From assembly GCA_934613185.1 (NCBI GenBank), contig CAKTSO010000033.1, positions 1 through 15,155 on the forward strand: a DNA stretch of 15,155 nt, read 5' to 3'. Below, piece after piece: positions 1 through 5,898 of this stretch. The DNA comes from an uncultured Clostridia bacterium (GTDB lineage: Bacteria > Bacillota > Clostridia > Christensenellales > Maliibacteriaceae). The notes beneath the pieces were generated by a model. The model saw nothing but the letters and a program-made list of their open reading frames with translations. It was not told the DNA's origin and did not search any database. Position 1 is the first letter of the stretch. Each line of letters begins with the position of its first letter. Position numbers and translations under genes: made by a program.

Positions 1-410
1 TTTCAATCGTCTATCAAAGCGTCGTCATCACGGTTTTGACGCTCGCGGCGTATTTCATCGGACACTATATGGAATCCGGCGTCTGGCAAATCACGACGAG
101 CGCCGACGGCATGACGATGGCATTCGTCACGCTGAGCCTGACGGAAATTTTGCACAGCGTCAACATGCGAAGCCGCACGCAGAGCCTGTTTTCGCTCAAA
201 TCCCGCAACGCGCTTCTTTGGGTCGCCGCGCTCGGCAGCCTCGCACTGACTGCCGCCGTGATCTACATTCCTCCGTTTGCCGCCGCGTTCGGGTTCGAGC
301 ACATTTCCCTCGTTGAATTTCTCGTCGCACTGGCGCTTGCCGCCGCCGTGATCCCGATCGTCGAACTGGAAAAGTTCATCAACCGAAAGCGCGCCCAAAA
401 GCGTCGTTAA
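1..410 (+). CDS. P-type calcium-transporting ATPase, C-terminal fragment (5' end outside window)
   Basis: The reading frame is open from the window edge (first whole codon at base 3) to TAA at 410, giving about 135 residues. It matches the C-terminal membrane domain of P2-type cation ATPases (Cation_ATPase_C): a transmembrane segment near the edge, then the typical MAFVTLSLTEILHSVNMRSR stretch (family pattern TMxFxTLxLxQLxHxxNxRS), the SLKSRN loop, two further hydrophobic segments and a terminal ELEKFINRKR, which resembles the family ending (ExxKxxxR). The complete protein would pump Ca2+ (or a related cation) out of the cytoplasm using ATP. The phosphorylation and nucleotide domains lie outside, so ion specificity cannot be judged. 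A strong terminator follows 19 bases after the stop, so this is the last gene of its unit. Confidence 0.88.
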   Translation, partial: SIVYQSVVITVLTLAAYFIGHYMESGVWQITTSADGMTMAFVTLSLTEILHSVNMRSRTQSLFSLKSRNALLWVAALGSLALTAAVIYIPPFAAAFGFEHISLVEFLVALALAAAVIPIVELEKFINRKRAQKRR

Positions 411-428
411 CCCTGCCAAAGCCCGCGA

Positions 429-460
429 CCGCACGGAATCCGTTTCGTGCGGTTTTTTCT
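429..460 (+). terminator. Intrinsic terminator after the P-type ATPase
   Basis: A 10-bp stem (arms 429-438 and 443-452, one G-U pair) with a TCCG tetraloop is followed by TTTTTTCTTTT. This is a textbook rho-independent terminator separating the ATPase from rnz. Confidence 0.9.
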
Positions 461-472
461 TTTGCCGCGCCG

Positions 473-481
473 TGGTATACT
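473..481 (+). promoter_or_regulatory. Extended -10 promoter for rnz-cca
   Basis: TGGTATACT is an extended -10 (TGn plus TATACT, 5/6 to consensus). The -35 position at 17-bp spacing is a T run (453-458), which is the tail of the preceding terminator and only a partial match, so the extended -10 probably carries the promoter. Predicted start is near 488. Confidence 0.55.
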
Positions 482-490
482 GTTCTCGTG

Positions 491-541
491 TTCCGTCGCG
501 ATCGACGGAAAACTTCTCGATTTTCGCCGCAAACAGGCGGC
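491..541 (+). other. Leader of rnz mRNA with two hairpins
   Basis: Just after the predicted transcription start lies a perfect inverted repeat, TTCCGTCG (491-498) / CGACGGAA (503-510), with a 4-nt loop. A second hairpin, GCCGC (526-530) / GCGGC (537-541) with loop AAACAG, ends 11 bases before the ribosome binding site. The first could be a 5' stabilising stem or a DNA operator; sequence alone does not decide. Confidence 0.45.
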
Positions 542-566
542 ATTTTCAAAATAAGGAGACGATCCC

Positions 567-1490
567 ATGCTGGAAGCGACGATCATCGGCTGCGGCGGCA
601 CGATGCCCCTGAGCGGGCGCTGGCTGTCGTCCTTTCTTCTTCGAAGCGGCGGCCGCAGCGTTCTGATCGACTGCGGCGAGGGCACGCAGATCGCCGCGCG
701 GCAGGCGGGCTTTTCGTTTAAGCCGATCGACCTGATCTGCCTTACGCATTTTCACGCCGACCATGTCGTCGGCCTTGCGGGGCTTTTGCTTTCCATGGGC
801 AACGAAGGGCGCACCGACCCCGTCACGATCCTTGCGCCCGCGGGCGCGCGCGAAGTCGTGCAAAGCCTCTGCGTCGTCGCGCCGGAGCTTTTGTTTCCGC
901 TTGAGATCGTCGAATTGGAAGAGCGGGAGCAAACGCACGAACTTGCCGGGTTCACGATTACGTCCTTCCCGCTTCGCCACGGCGTCCCCTGTTCGGGATA
1001 CAGCTTTTATCTTCCCAGGAGCGCCCGATTCGACGCTTCCCGCGCCCATGCGCTCGGCGTCCCGCAGAAGTTATGGTCCACGCTGCAAAGCGGCCATGAC
1101 GCGAAATCGGACGGCCGCGTCTTTCGCGCCGCCGACGTCCTCGGGCCCGCGCGCCGCGGCATCCGCGTGACCTACGCGACCGACACGCGCCCCGTCCCCG
1201 CCATTTGGCAGGTCGGAAAAAACAGCGACCTTATGGTCTTAGAGGGCATGTACGGCTCCAACGAAAAGCGCGGCAAGGCGCTTGCGACGGGGCATATGAC
1301 GTTCCCCGAGGCCGCAAAGATCGCCGCCCGCGCGGAGGCCGCGCGGCTTTGGCTGACGCATTACTCCCCGTCGCTGCCCGATCCCGAAAACTATCTCGCC
1401 GACATTCTGCCGATCTTTCCGAATGCCGAATGCGGCTTCGACGCAAAGACGATCACGCTCAATTTCCCGCAGGAGGACTCCGATCAATGA
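567..1490 (+). CDS. rnz: Ribonuclease Z (tRNA 3' endonuclease)
   Basis: A 307-residue metallo-beta-lactamase-fold protein of normal bacterial RNase Z length. RNase Z cuts the 3' trailer of pre-tRNAs just after the discriminator base, in the cytoplasm. Zinc-binding motifs are all present: THFHADH at 60-66 (His61, His63, Asp65, His66), His138 in the LRHGVPCSGY strand, Asp206 in ATDTRP, and His265 in LWLTHYSP. GHMTF (242-246) is also RNase Z-typical, as are the N-terminal GCGGTMP and DCGEGTQ. The start ATG has AAGGAGA (553-559) 7 bases upstream. The stop codon overlaps the start of cca in an ATGA, so the two genes are translationally coupled. This makes biological sense: RNase Z processes CCA-less precursors that the next gene product then completes. 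Threonine codons are mostly ACG (15 of 18 counted). Confidence 0.94.
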   Translation: MLEATIIGCGGTMPLSGRWLSSFLLRSGGRSVLIDCGEGTQIAARQAGFSFKPIDLICLTHFHADHVVGLAGLLLSMGNEGRTDPVTILAPAGAREVVQSLCVVAPELLFPLEIVELEEREQTHELAGFTITSFPLRHGVPCSGYSFYLPRSARFDASRAHALGVPQKLWSTLQSGHDAKSDGRVFRAADVLGPARRGIRVTYATDTRPVPAIWQVGKNSDLMVLEGMYGSNEKRGKALATGHMTFPEAAKIAARAEAARLWLTHYSPSLPDPENYLADILPIFPNAECGFDAKTITLNFPQEDSDQ

Positions 1491-2830
1491 CGCCCATGCC
1501 GCTGCCCCGTGCCGTGCAAACGGCGATTTTCCGTCTTGAAAAAAACGGCTTCGAAGCCTGTGTCGTGGGCGGCTGCGTCCGCGACCATTTAATGGGGATC
1601 GCGCCGCATGACTTCGATTTGACGACAAACGCGCGCCCCGACCGGATCAAGGCCTGCTTTCACGGCTTCCCCGTGATAGAAACGGGAATCGCGCACGGAA
1701 CGGTGACGGTATTTATAGACAAAATGCCGCTTGAGATCACGACCTTCCGCATCGACGGCGATTACGTCGACCATCGCCACCCCGACGCCGTCGTTTTCAC
1801 GGATGACCTCACGCAGGATCTCGCACGGCGGGATTTCACCGTCAACGCCATGGCCTATTCCCCGTCCCGCGGCATCGTCGACCCGTTCGGCGGTCAAAGC
1901 GATCTTTCCCGCGGCGTCATCCGCTGCGTCGGCGAGGCCGAAAAACGCTTTGACGAGGACGCGCTTCGCATTCTGCGCGCGCTTCGCTTTTCCGCCGTGC
2001 TCGGCTTTTCCATCGAAGAGAACACCGCTGCCGCCGCGCACGATCTTCGTGCGACGCTCGCCGCCGTCTCCGCCGAACGGATCTACGCCGAGTTCTGCAA
2101 GCTCGTGTGCGGAAAAAACGCGTTCGGCGTGCTCGGCGCGTTTCCCGACGTGATCGGCGTCTTTATCCCCGAGATCCTGCCGTGCGTGGGGTTCAATCAA
2201 CGCAACCGCAACCACAGCCACGACGTGTATCTTCACATGCTGTACGTTTTAAAAGAATGCCCGCCCGTTTTGCCTCTTCGCTTGGCGGCATATCTGCACG
2301 ACATCGCCAAACCGCAGACCGCCTCGTTTGACGAAGAACGCGGCATGATGCGTTTCACCCGCCATCCCGCCGTCGGCGCGGACACGGCCGACGCCGTTCT
2401 TCGCCGGCTTCGCGCGGACAACGCGACGCGCGATCTTGCGTGCCGGCTGATCCGCCATCACGACGATCGGATCCCGCCCGAGCGCCCCGCCGTGCGCCGG
2501 TTGATGCAGCGCTTTTCCAAAGAAGAGCTGCCGTTGTTTTTTGCGATTCAGCGTGCGGACGCGCTCGACCACAACGTCGATTTTCAAACCGAACGGCTCC
2601 GCCGGCTCGAAGAAGTCGAGCGGATCGTCGCACAGCTTGAACGAGAAGACACATGCCTCAATGTGCGCGATCTTTGCGTAAACGGAAACGATTTGATCTC
2701 CCTCGGTTATCACGGGCGCGCAGTCGGGCAGGCGCTGCAGACGCTGCTTGACGCCGTGATCGACGAACGCGTCCGAAATTCGCGCGAAGACCTGCTTTCG
2801 TTTTTGGCGCAGAACAAGCCCGAACTTTAA
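1487..2830 (+). CDS. cca: CCA tRNA nucleotidyltransferase with HD domain
   Basis: A 447-residue class II CCA-adding enzyme, which adds CCA to the tRNA 3' end without a template, using CTP and ATP. Visible motifs: GGCVRD (28-33), catalytic DFD (42-44) followed by LTTNA, HGTV (70-73), RRDFTVNAMA (114-123; the RRDF flexible/nucleotide element), DPFGG (132-136) and EDALRILRALRF (157-168). The C-terminal half carries NHSHD (242-246) and LHDIAKP (270-276), an HD metal-binding module as in Gram-positive CCA enzymes. The frame extends upstream inside rnz, but ATG 1487 is chosen because AGGAGG (1471-1476) lies 10 bases before it and the family N-terminus begins here; ATG 1496 is a less likely alternative. 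Start overlaps the rnz stop by 4 bases. No separate promoter is seen. Confidence 0.95.
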   Translation: MTPMPLPRAVQTAIFRLEKNGFEACVVGGCVRDHLMGIAPHDFDLTTNARPDRIKACFHGFPVIETGIAHGTVTVFIDKMPLEITTFRIDGDYVDHRHPDAVVFTDDLTQDLARRDFTVNAMAYSPSRGIVDPFGGQSDLSRGVIRCVGEAEKRFDEDALRILRALRFSAVLGFSIEENTAAAAHDLRATLAAVSAERIYAEFCKLVCGKNAFGVLGAFPDVIGVFIPEILPCVGFNQRNRNHSHDVYLHMLYVLKECPPVLPLRLAAYLHDIAKPQTASFDEERGMMRFTRHPAVGADTADAVLRRLRADNATRDLACRLIRHHDDRIPPERPAVRRLMQRFSKEELPLFFAIQRADALDHNVDFQTERLRRLEEVERIVAQLEREDTCLNVRDLCVNGNDLISLGYHGRAVGQALQTLLDAVIDERVRNSREDLLSFLAQNKPEL

Positions 2831-2838
2831 ATTCATCC

Positions 2839-2872
2839 AAAGCCGTGCCGACGTTGCGCTGCGCGCGGCTTT
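2839..2872 (+). other. Stem-loop between cca and the GH172 gene, no U-tract
   Basis: AAAGCCG (2839-2845) pairs with CGGCTTT (2866-2872); the stem extends to about 10 bp with one wobble. Only three T follow, so termination of rnz-cca here would be weak. The structure covers the -35 of the next promoter. Confidence 0.35.
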
Positions 2873-2890
2873 GCCTTATAATAAAGGCAA
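2854..2890 (+). promoter_or_regulatory. Promoter of the GH172 gene with a palindrome over the -10
   Basis: TTGCGC (2854-2859) and a perfect TATAAT (2877-2882) are spaced 17 bp apart. The -10 sits inside an inverted repeat, TTGCCTT (2871-2877) / AAGGCAA (2884-2890), 7-bp perfect arms around 6 bases. This could be an operator for a repressor. Predicted start is near 2889. Confidence 0.6.
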
Positions 2891-2938
2891 CTATTCGTGC
2901 GATACGGCAAAACTTTAAACATAGGAGGTCTTGTTTTG

Positions 2939-4048
2939 ATGCAGACGTTTTATCCTGCCTGCGGCGCGATGCCGCTTCTTTTAAACGGACGTTCGCGCGC
3001 GATCAACGCCGAAAACCCGCGCGGCGAAAAAGGGCGCGGCGGCATGGCGGCAAGCAATCTCGGGCCCGGACGCAAGGGTTCGCCCTGTCTTCGCCAAATC
3101 CCCGCGGGTGCAACCGTGACGCTCGGCGAGATCGACGGCTGCGGCGTCATCCAGCACATGTGGATGACGGTACGCGATCAAACGAGCGAGGCCGACCGCT
3201 ACGTTCTTCGCGACCTCGTGCTCCGCATTTACTGGGACGGCGAGGAAACGCCGTCGGTCGAGTCCCCGCTGGGCGACTTTTTCTGTCTCGGATTCGGCGA
3301 AAGCTACACCGTCAACTCTGCGCTCGTCAACGTCAATCCCCTGCGCGGAATGAACTGTTTTTTCCAGATGCCGTTCCGTCGCGGCGCGCGCATCACGCTG
3401 GAAAATCAGCACCCCAACGAAATCAGCAGCTTTTTCTATCAGATCGACTACTGCCTTTATGACGAACTCCCCGAAAACATCGGTTATTTTCACGCGCAAT
3501 TCCGCCGCGAACGACTCACGCAGCTCGGGCGCGATTATGTGATTTTGGACGGCGTCAAGGGGCGCGGACAGTATATCGGCACCTTCATGGCGCTTTCCAC
3601 GCTCGAACGTTACTGGTGGGGCGAGGGCGAGTTCAAGTTCTATCTGGACGGCGACACGGACTACCCCACGATCTGCGGCACGGGCGAAGAGGACTATTTC
3701 GGCGGCGCATGGAGCTTCGCTACACACGACGAACGCGGCGACTGTGTCGAGACGCCATTCAACGGGCTGTATCTTGGGTATCCGTTCTATAAGGATAAGG
3801 ATACCGCCGTCACGAACCGCTATCACAACCGCGACGTCCCGCCGATGCGCGCATTCTATCGATGGCATGTGATGGATCCGATCCGATTCGAAGAGGATTT
3901 CCGCCTTACCGTGCAGCAGATCGGCGTATATCACGGCGGCCTGTTCGAGCGGCAGGACGACATGGCGAGCGTTGCCTACTGGTATCAGACGGAACCGCAC
4001 ACGCCGTTCTGCCCGCTACCCGACGCCCGCACGCGTCATCCCCGCTGA
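2939..4048 (+). CDS. DUF2961 / glycoside hydrolase family 172 protein
   Basis: A 369-residue protein of the usual GH172 (DUF2961) length. Family traits visible: SRAINAENPRGEKGRGG near residues 20-36, DGCGVIQHMWMT, the ESPLGDFF stretch, and GTGEEDYFGGAW at 247-258, the family's conserved Glu-Asp-Tyr-Phe block, with another conserved-looking Glu271 some 20 residues later. Characterised GH172 enzymes act on alpha-D-fructofuranosides (difructose dianhydride I synthase/hydrolase of Bifidobacterium) or alpha-D-arabinofuranosides, with two Glu as catalytic residues. Glu251 and Glu271 are my candidates. There is no signal peptide, so it probably acts in the cytoplasm on an imported oligosaccharide. 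ATG 2939 is chosen for AGGAGGT (2923-2929) at 9 bases. The gene stands alone between its own promoter and terminator, so context does not reveal the substrate. Confidence 0.87.
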   Translation: MQTFYPACGAMPLLLNGRSRAINAENPRGEKGRGGMAASNLGPGRKGSPCLRQIPAGATVTLGEIDGCGVIQHMWMTVRDQTSEADRYVLRDLVLRIYWDGEETPSVESPLGDFFCLGFGESYTVNSALVNVNPLRGMNCFFQMPFRRGARITLENQHPNEISSFFYQIDYCLYDELPENIGYFHAQFRRERLTQLGRDYVILDGVKGRGQYIGTFMALSTLERYWWGEGEFKFYLDGDTDYPTICGTGEEDYFGGAWSFATHDERGDCVETPFNGLYLGYPFYKDKDTAVTNRYHNRDVPPMRAFYRWHVMDPIRFEEDFRLTVQQIGVYHGGLFERQDDMASVAYWYQTEPHTPFCPLPDARTRHPR

Positions 4049-4068
4049 TTCTCAAAAAATCACATATT

Positions 4069-4099
4069 TGCCGCAGATCTTTCGTCTGCGGCATTTTTT
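4069..4099 (+). terminator. Intrinsic terminator after the GH172 gene
   Basis: Perfect 9-bp stem TGCCGCAGA (4069-4077) / TCTGCGGCA (4085-4093), 7-nt loop, then TTTTTT. Confidence 0.92.
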
Positions 4100-4124
4100 G
4101 CGCAGTTTTTGACACAATTTGCGC

Positions 4125-4150
4125 AAGCCTCATCGAAGGCTTTCTTTTTT
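4125..4150 (+). terminator. Second, tandem terminator-like hairpin
   Basis: AAGCCT (4125-4130) / AGGCTT (4137-4142) with a 6-nt loop, followed by TCTTTTTT. It is shorter than the first terminator 26 bases upstream and probably a back-up. The whole gap 4049-4348 holds these two terminators, a promoter and a structured leader; no gene is seen in it. Confidence 0.6.
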
Positions 4151-4208
4151 GTGTTTTGTACAGCGCTTCGCCCGAGACCAACATTTATCCCTTGTTTACG
4201 CCATCGCC

Positions 4209-4240
4209 TTGATTTATGGATCCTTTTCCCGTAAGATAAT
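4209..4240 (+). promoter_or_regulatory. Candidate promoter of the sodium:alanine symporter
   Basis: TTGATT (4209-4214) and TAAGAT (4232-4237) are 17 bp apart. GATAAT (4235-4240) is a closer -10 match but at 20-bp spacing. The segment is AT-rich against a GC-rich background. It leaves a leader of roughly 100 bases before the start codon. Confidence 0.45.
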
Positions 4241-4257
4241 AATAACCCGTGACGTAA

Positions 4258-4315
4258 GGCACCGATGGGGCGTGCCGATTGCCGTGTGTGCAAAAAATGA
4301 CTGCGCACACGTTTT
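4258..4315 (+). other. Structured leader of the symporter gene (two hairpins)
   Basis: Hairpin 1: GGCAC (4258-4262) / GTGCC (4272-4276). Hairpin 2: CGTGTGTGC (4283-4291) / GCGCACACG (4303-4311), 9 bp with one wobble and an A-rich 11-nt loop, followed by TTTT. The second resembles a weak attenuator. The glycine riboswitch core often found before such symporters was looked for and not recognised. Confidence 0.4.
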
Positions 4316-4348
4316 GCGTCATACTCATTGTTTTGCAGGAGGCAGCTT

Positions 4349-5761
4349 ATGGATTCGTTCGTCGACATTATTGCCCGCGGAAACGATTTCGTCAACGGAA
4401 TCGTCTGGGGACCCGTCATGCTCGTTCTGATCGCCGCAGTCGGTCTCTATTTCACGATCCGTCTCGGATTCTTCCAGTTTAAAAACGCAGGGTTCCTCTT
4501 CCGCCAGACCATTGTGCGCGCGTTCCGCAGTGCCAAAGACGGCAGCGACAAAAACGGTGTCGGCGACATTACTTCGTTTCAGGCGGCGATGACGTCCGTC
4601 GCCGCAATCGTCGGTTCCGGCAACATCGCGGGCGTGGCAACCGCCATCGTCTGCGGCGGCCCCGGCGCGATCATTTGGATGCTGCTGGCCGCATTTTTGG
4701 GCATGGCAACCAAATTCGCCGAAATCGCCCTCGGCATCAAATACCGCCGTGTCCATAAAGACGGCTCCGTCAGCGGCGGCGCAATGTACTATCTTGCCGA
4801 CGGACTCAAGCAAAAATGGCTCGGCATTTTATTCTCCGTTCTCGTCATCTTCTTTGCGATCATGATCTCGGCGGTCGTCGACACCAACACCATCGCGCTG
4901 GCAATCAACGAGCGTTTCCCCGTCGTGCAGCCCTGGGTCGTCGGTTTGATCCTTGCGCTTCTGACCGCCGCCACCATCTTCGGCGGCATCAAGCGCATCG
5001 GCCGCTTCTGCGAGTTTCTCGCGCCGTTCATGGGCGGGCTGTATATTCTCGCGGGGCTTGTGATCATTCTGATGCACTTGAGCGATGTTCCCGCCGCGAT
5101 TTCGCTCATCTTCCGCGCGGCATTTGAGCCCAAGGCCGTAACGGGCGGTGCGGTCGGTTCGATCTTCATCTGCATGCGCTACGGAGTGGCGCGCGGCATT
5201 TTCTCCAACGAAGCCGGTCTCGGTTCCGCCGCGATGGTGCATTCCGCCGCGAAGGTCAATTCTCCCATCGAACAGGCGGTTTGGGGACCTGTCGAAGTCT
5301 TCCTTGACACGGTTCTCGTCTGCACCGTTTCCGCGCTGACGATTGTTTTGTCCGGTCTTTACACAAGCGGCCTTGACGGTGCGGCACTGACGATGCGCGC
5401 GTTCGACCTTCTGCTTCCCGGCTCCTGGGGCGGCTGGATCTGCCTGATCGCCGTCGTGCTGTTCGGCTTCTCCTGCCTGATCAGCTTCTACACCTATGCA
5501 GAGCGCGCCGCCGAGTATATCTTCGGCAGCAAGTGCAAGATCATCGTACGGATCGTCTGGGTTGCGATGATCTTCATCGGCTCGATCACGACGCTCGGTC
5601 TGGCATGGGATCTGGCCGATACCTGCAACGGGCTTATGATTCTGCCGAATCTGATCGGACTGATTCTGATGAGCAACGAAGTCGTCAAAATGAAAAAAGA
5701 GTATTTCGGCCGCGAACTTTCCGCAGAAAAAGCGGAAAGACTTGCAAAAAAAGCAAAATAA
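4349..5761 (+). CDS. Sodium:alanine/glycine symporter, AGCS family
   Basis: A 470-residue polytopic membrane protein of normal AGCS (AlsT/AgcS) length; it imports alanine or glycine with Na+. Family signatures: GSGNIAGVATAI (89-100) followed by GGPGAIIWM, GMATKFAEIALGIKYR (118-133), GGAMYYLADG (143-152; most relatives have GGPMYY, so Pro is Ala here), and RGIFSNEAGLGSA (282-294). About ten hydrophobic segments can be seen, and the C-terminus is a short charged Lys/Glu tail. ATG 4349 is chosen for AGGAGG (4337-4342) 6 bases upstream; an upstream in-frame TTG at 4328 would place the ribosome binding site inside the gene. It is a single-gene unit with a structured leader before it and a strong terminator after it. 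Choice between alanine and glycine cannot be made by eye. Confidence 0.94.
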   Translation: MDSFVDIIARGNDFVNGIVWGPVMLVLIAAVGLYFTIRLGFFQFKNAGFLFRQTIVRAFRSAKDGSDKNGVGDITSFQAAMTSVAAIVGSGNIAGVATAIVCGGPGAIIWMLLAAFLGMATKFAEIALGIKYRRVHKDGSVSGGAMYYLADGLKQKWLGILFSVLVIFFAIMISAVVDTNTIALAINERFPVVQPWVVGLILALLTAATIFGGIKRIGRFCEFLAPFMGGLYILAGLVIILMHLSDVPAAISLIFRAAFEPKAVTGGAVGSIFICMRYGVARGIFSNEAGLGSAAMVHSAAKVNSPIEQAVWGPVEVFLDTVLVCTVSALTIVLSGLYTSGLDGAALTMRAFDLLLPGSWGGWICLIAVVLFGFSCLISFYTYAERAAEYIFGSKCKIIVRIVWVAMIFIGSITTLGLAWDLADTCNGLMILPNLIGLILMSNEVVKMKKEYFGRELSAEKAERLAKKAK

Positions 5762-5788
5762 GTGTATATTGGTACACGGATATGGACG

Positions 5789-5827
5789 GACGCTTTGCGG
5801 CATTTGCCGCAGGGCGTCTTCTTTTTT
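5789..5827 (+). terminator. Intrinsic terminator after the symporter gene
   Basis: A 13-bp stem, GACGC (5789-5793) / GCGTC (5814-5818) and TGCGGC (5796-5801) / GCCGCA (5806-5811), joined by two U-G pairs, with an ATTT loop and the tail TTCTTTTTT. Confidence 0.92.
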
Positions 5828-5839
5828 AAAAAGGGAATC

Positions 5840-5845
5840 GATAAT
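5840..5845 (+). promoter_or_regulatory. Possible -10 for the aroA-like gene
   Basis: GATAAT (5/6 to TATAAT) lies just after the symporter terminator and 53 bases before the next start codon. No convincing -35 is seen at 16-18 bp spacing, so this is a weak call. Confidence 0.25.
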
Positions 5846-5898
5846 CACGCGGATTTCCTTCACTTCTTCGATCCGTTTGACGAAAGGAGGCGCCCTTC

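Noticed and set aside
1205..1486. Upstream extension of the cca frame inside rnz
   Set aside because: Low-complexity Arg-rich translation, no family similarity, and AGGAGG with ATG 1487 fits the true start.
2839..2872. Intrinsic terminator for rnz-cca
   Set aside because: The stem is good but there is no T-tract on either side, so it was kept only as a stem-loop.
2897..2938. In-frame GTG at 2897 as the GH172 start
   Set aside because: It would place the AGGAGGT site inside the gene; ATG 2939 has ideal spacing and the family N-terminus.
4240..4348. Glycine riboswitch before the sodium:alanine symporter
   Set aside because: The conserved core (CCGAAGGNGCAA-like and flanking helices) is not present; only simple hairpins are seen.
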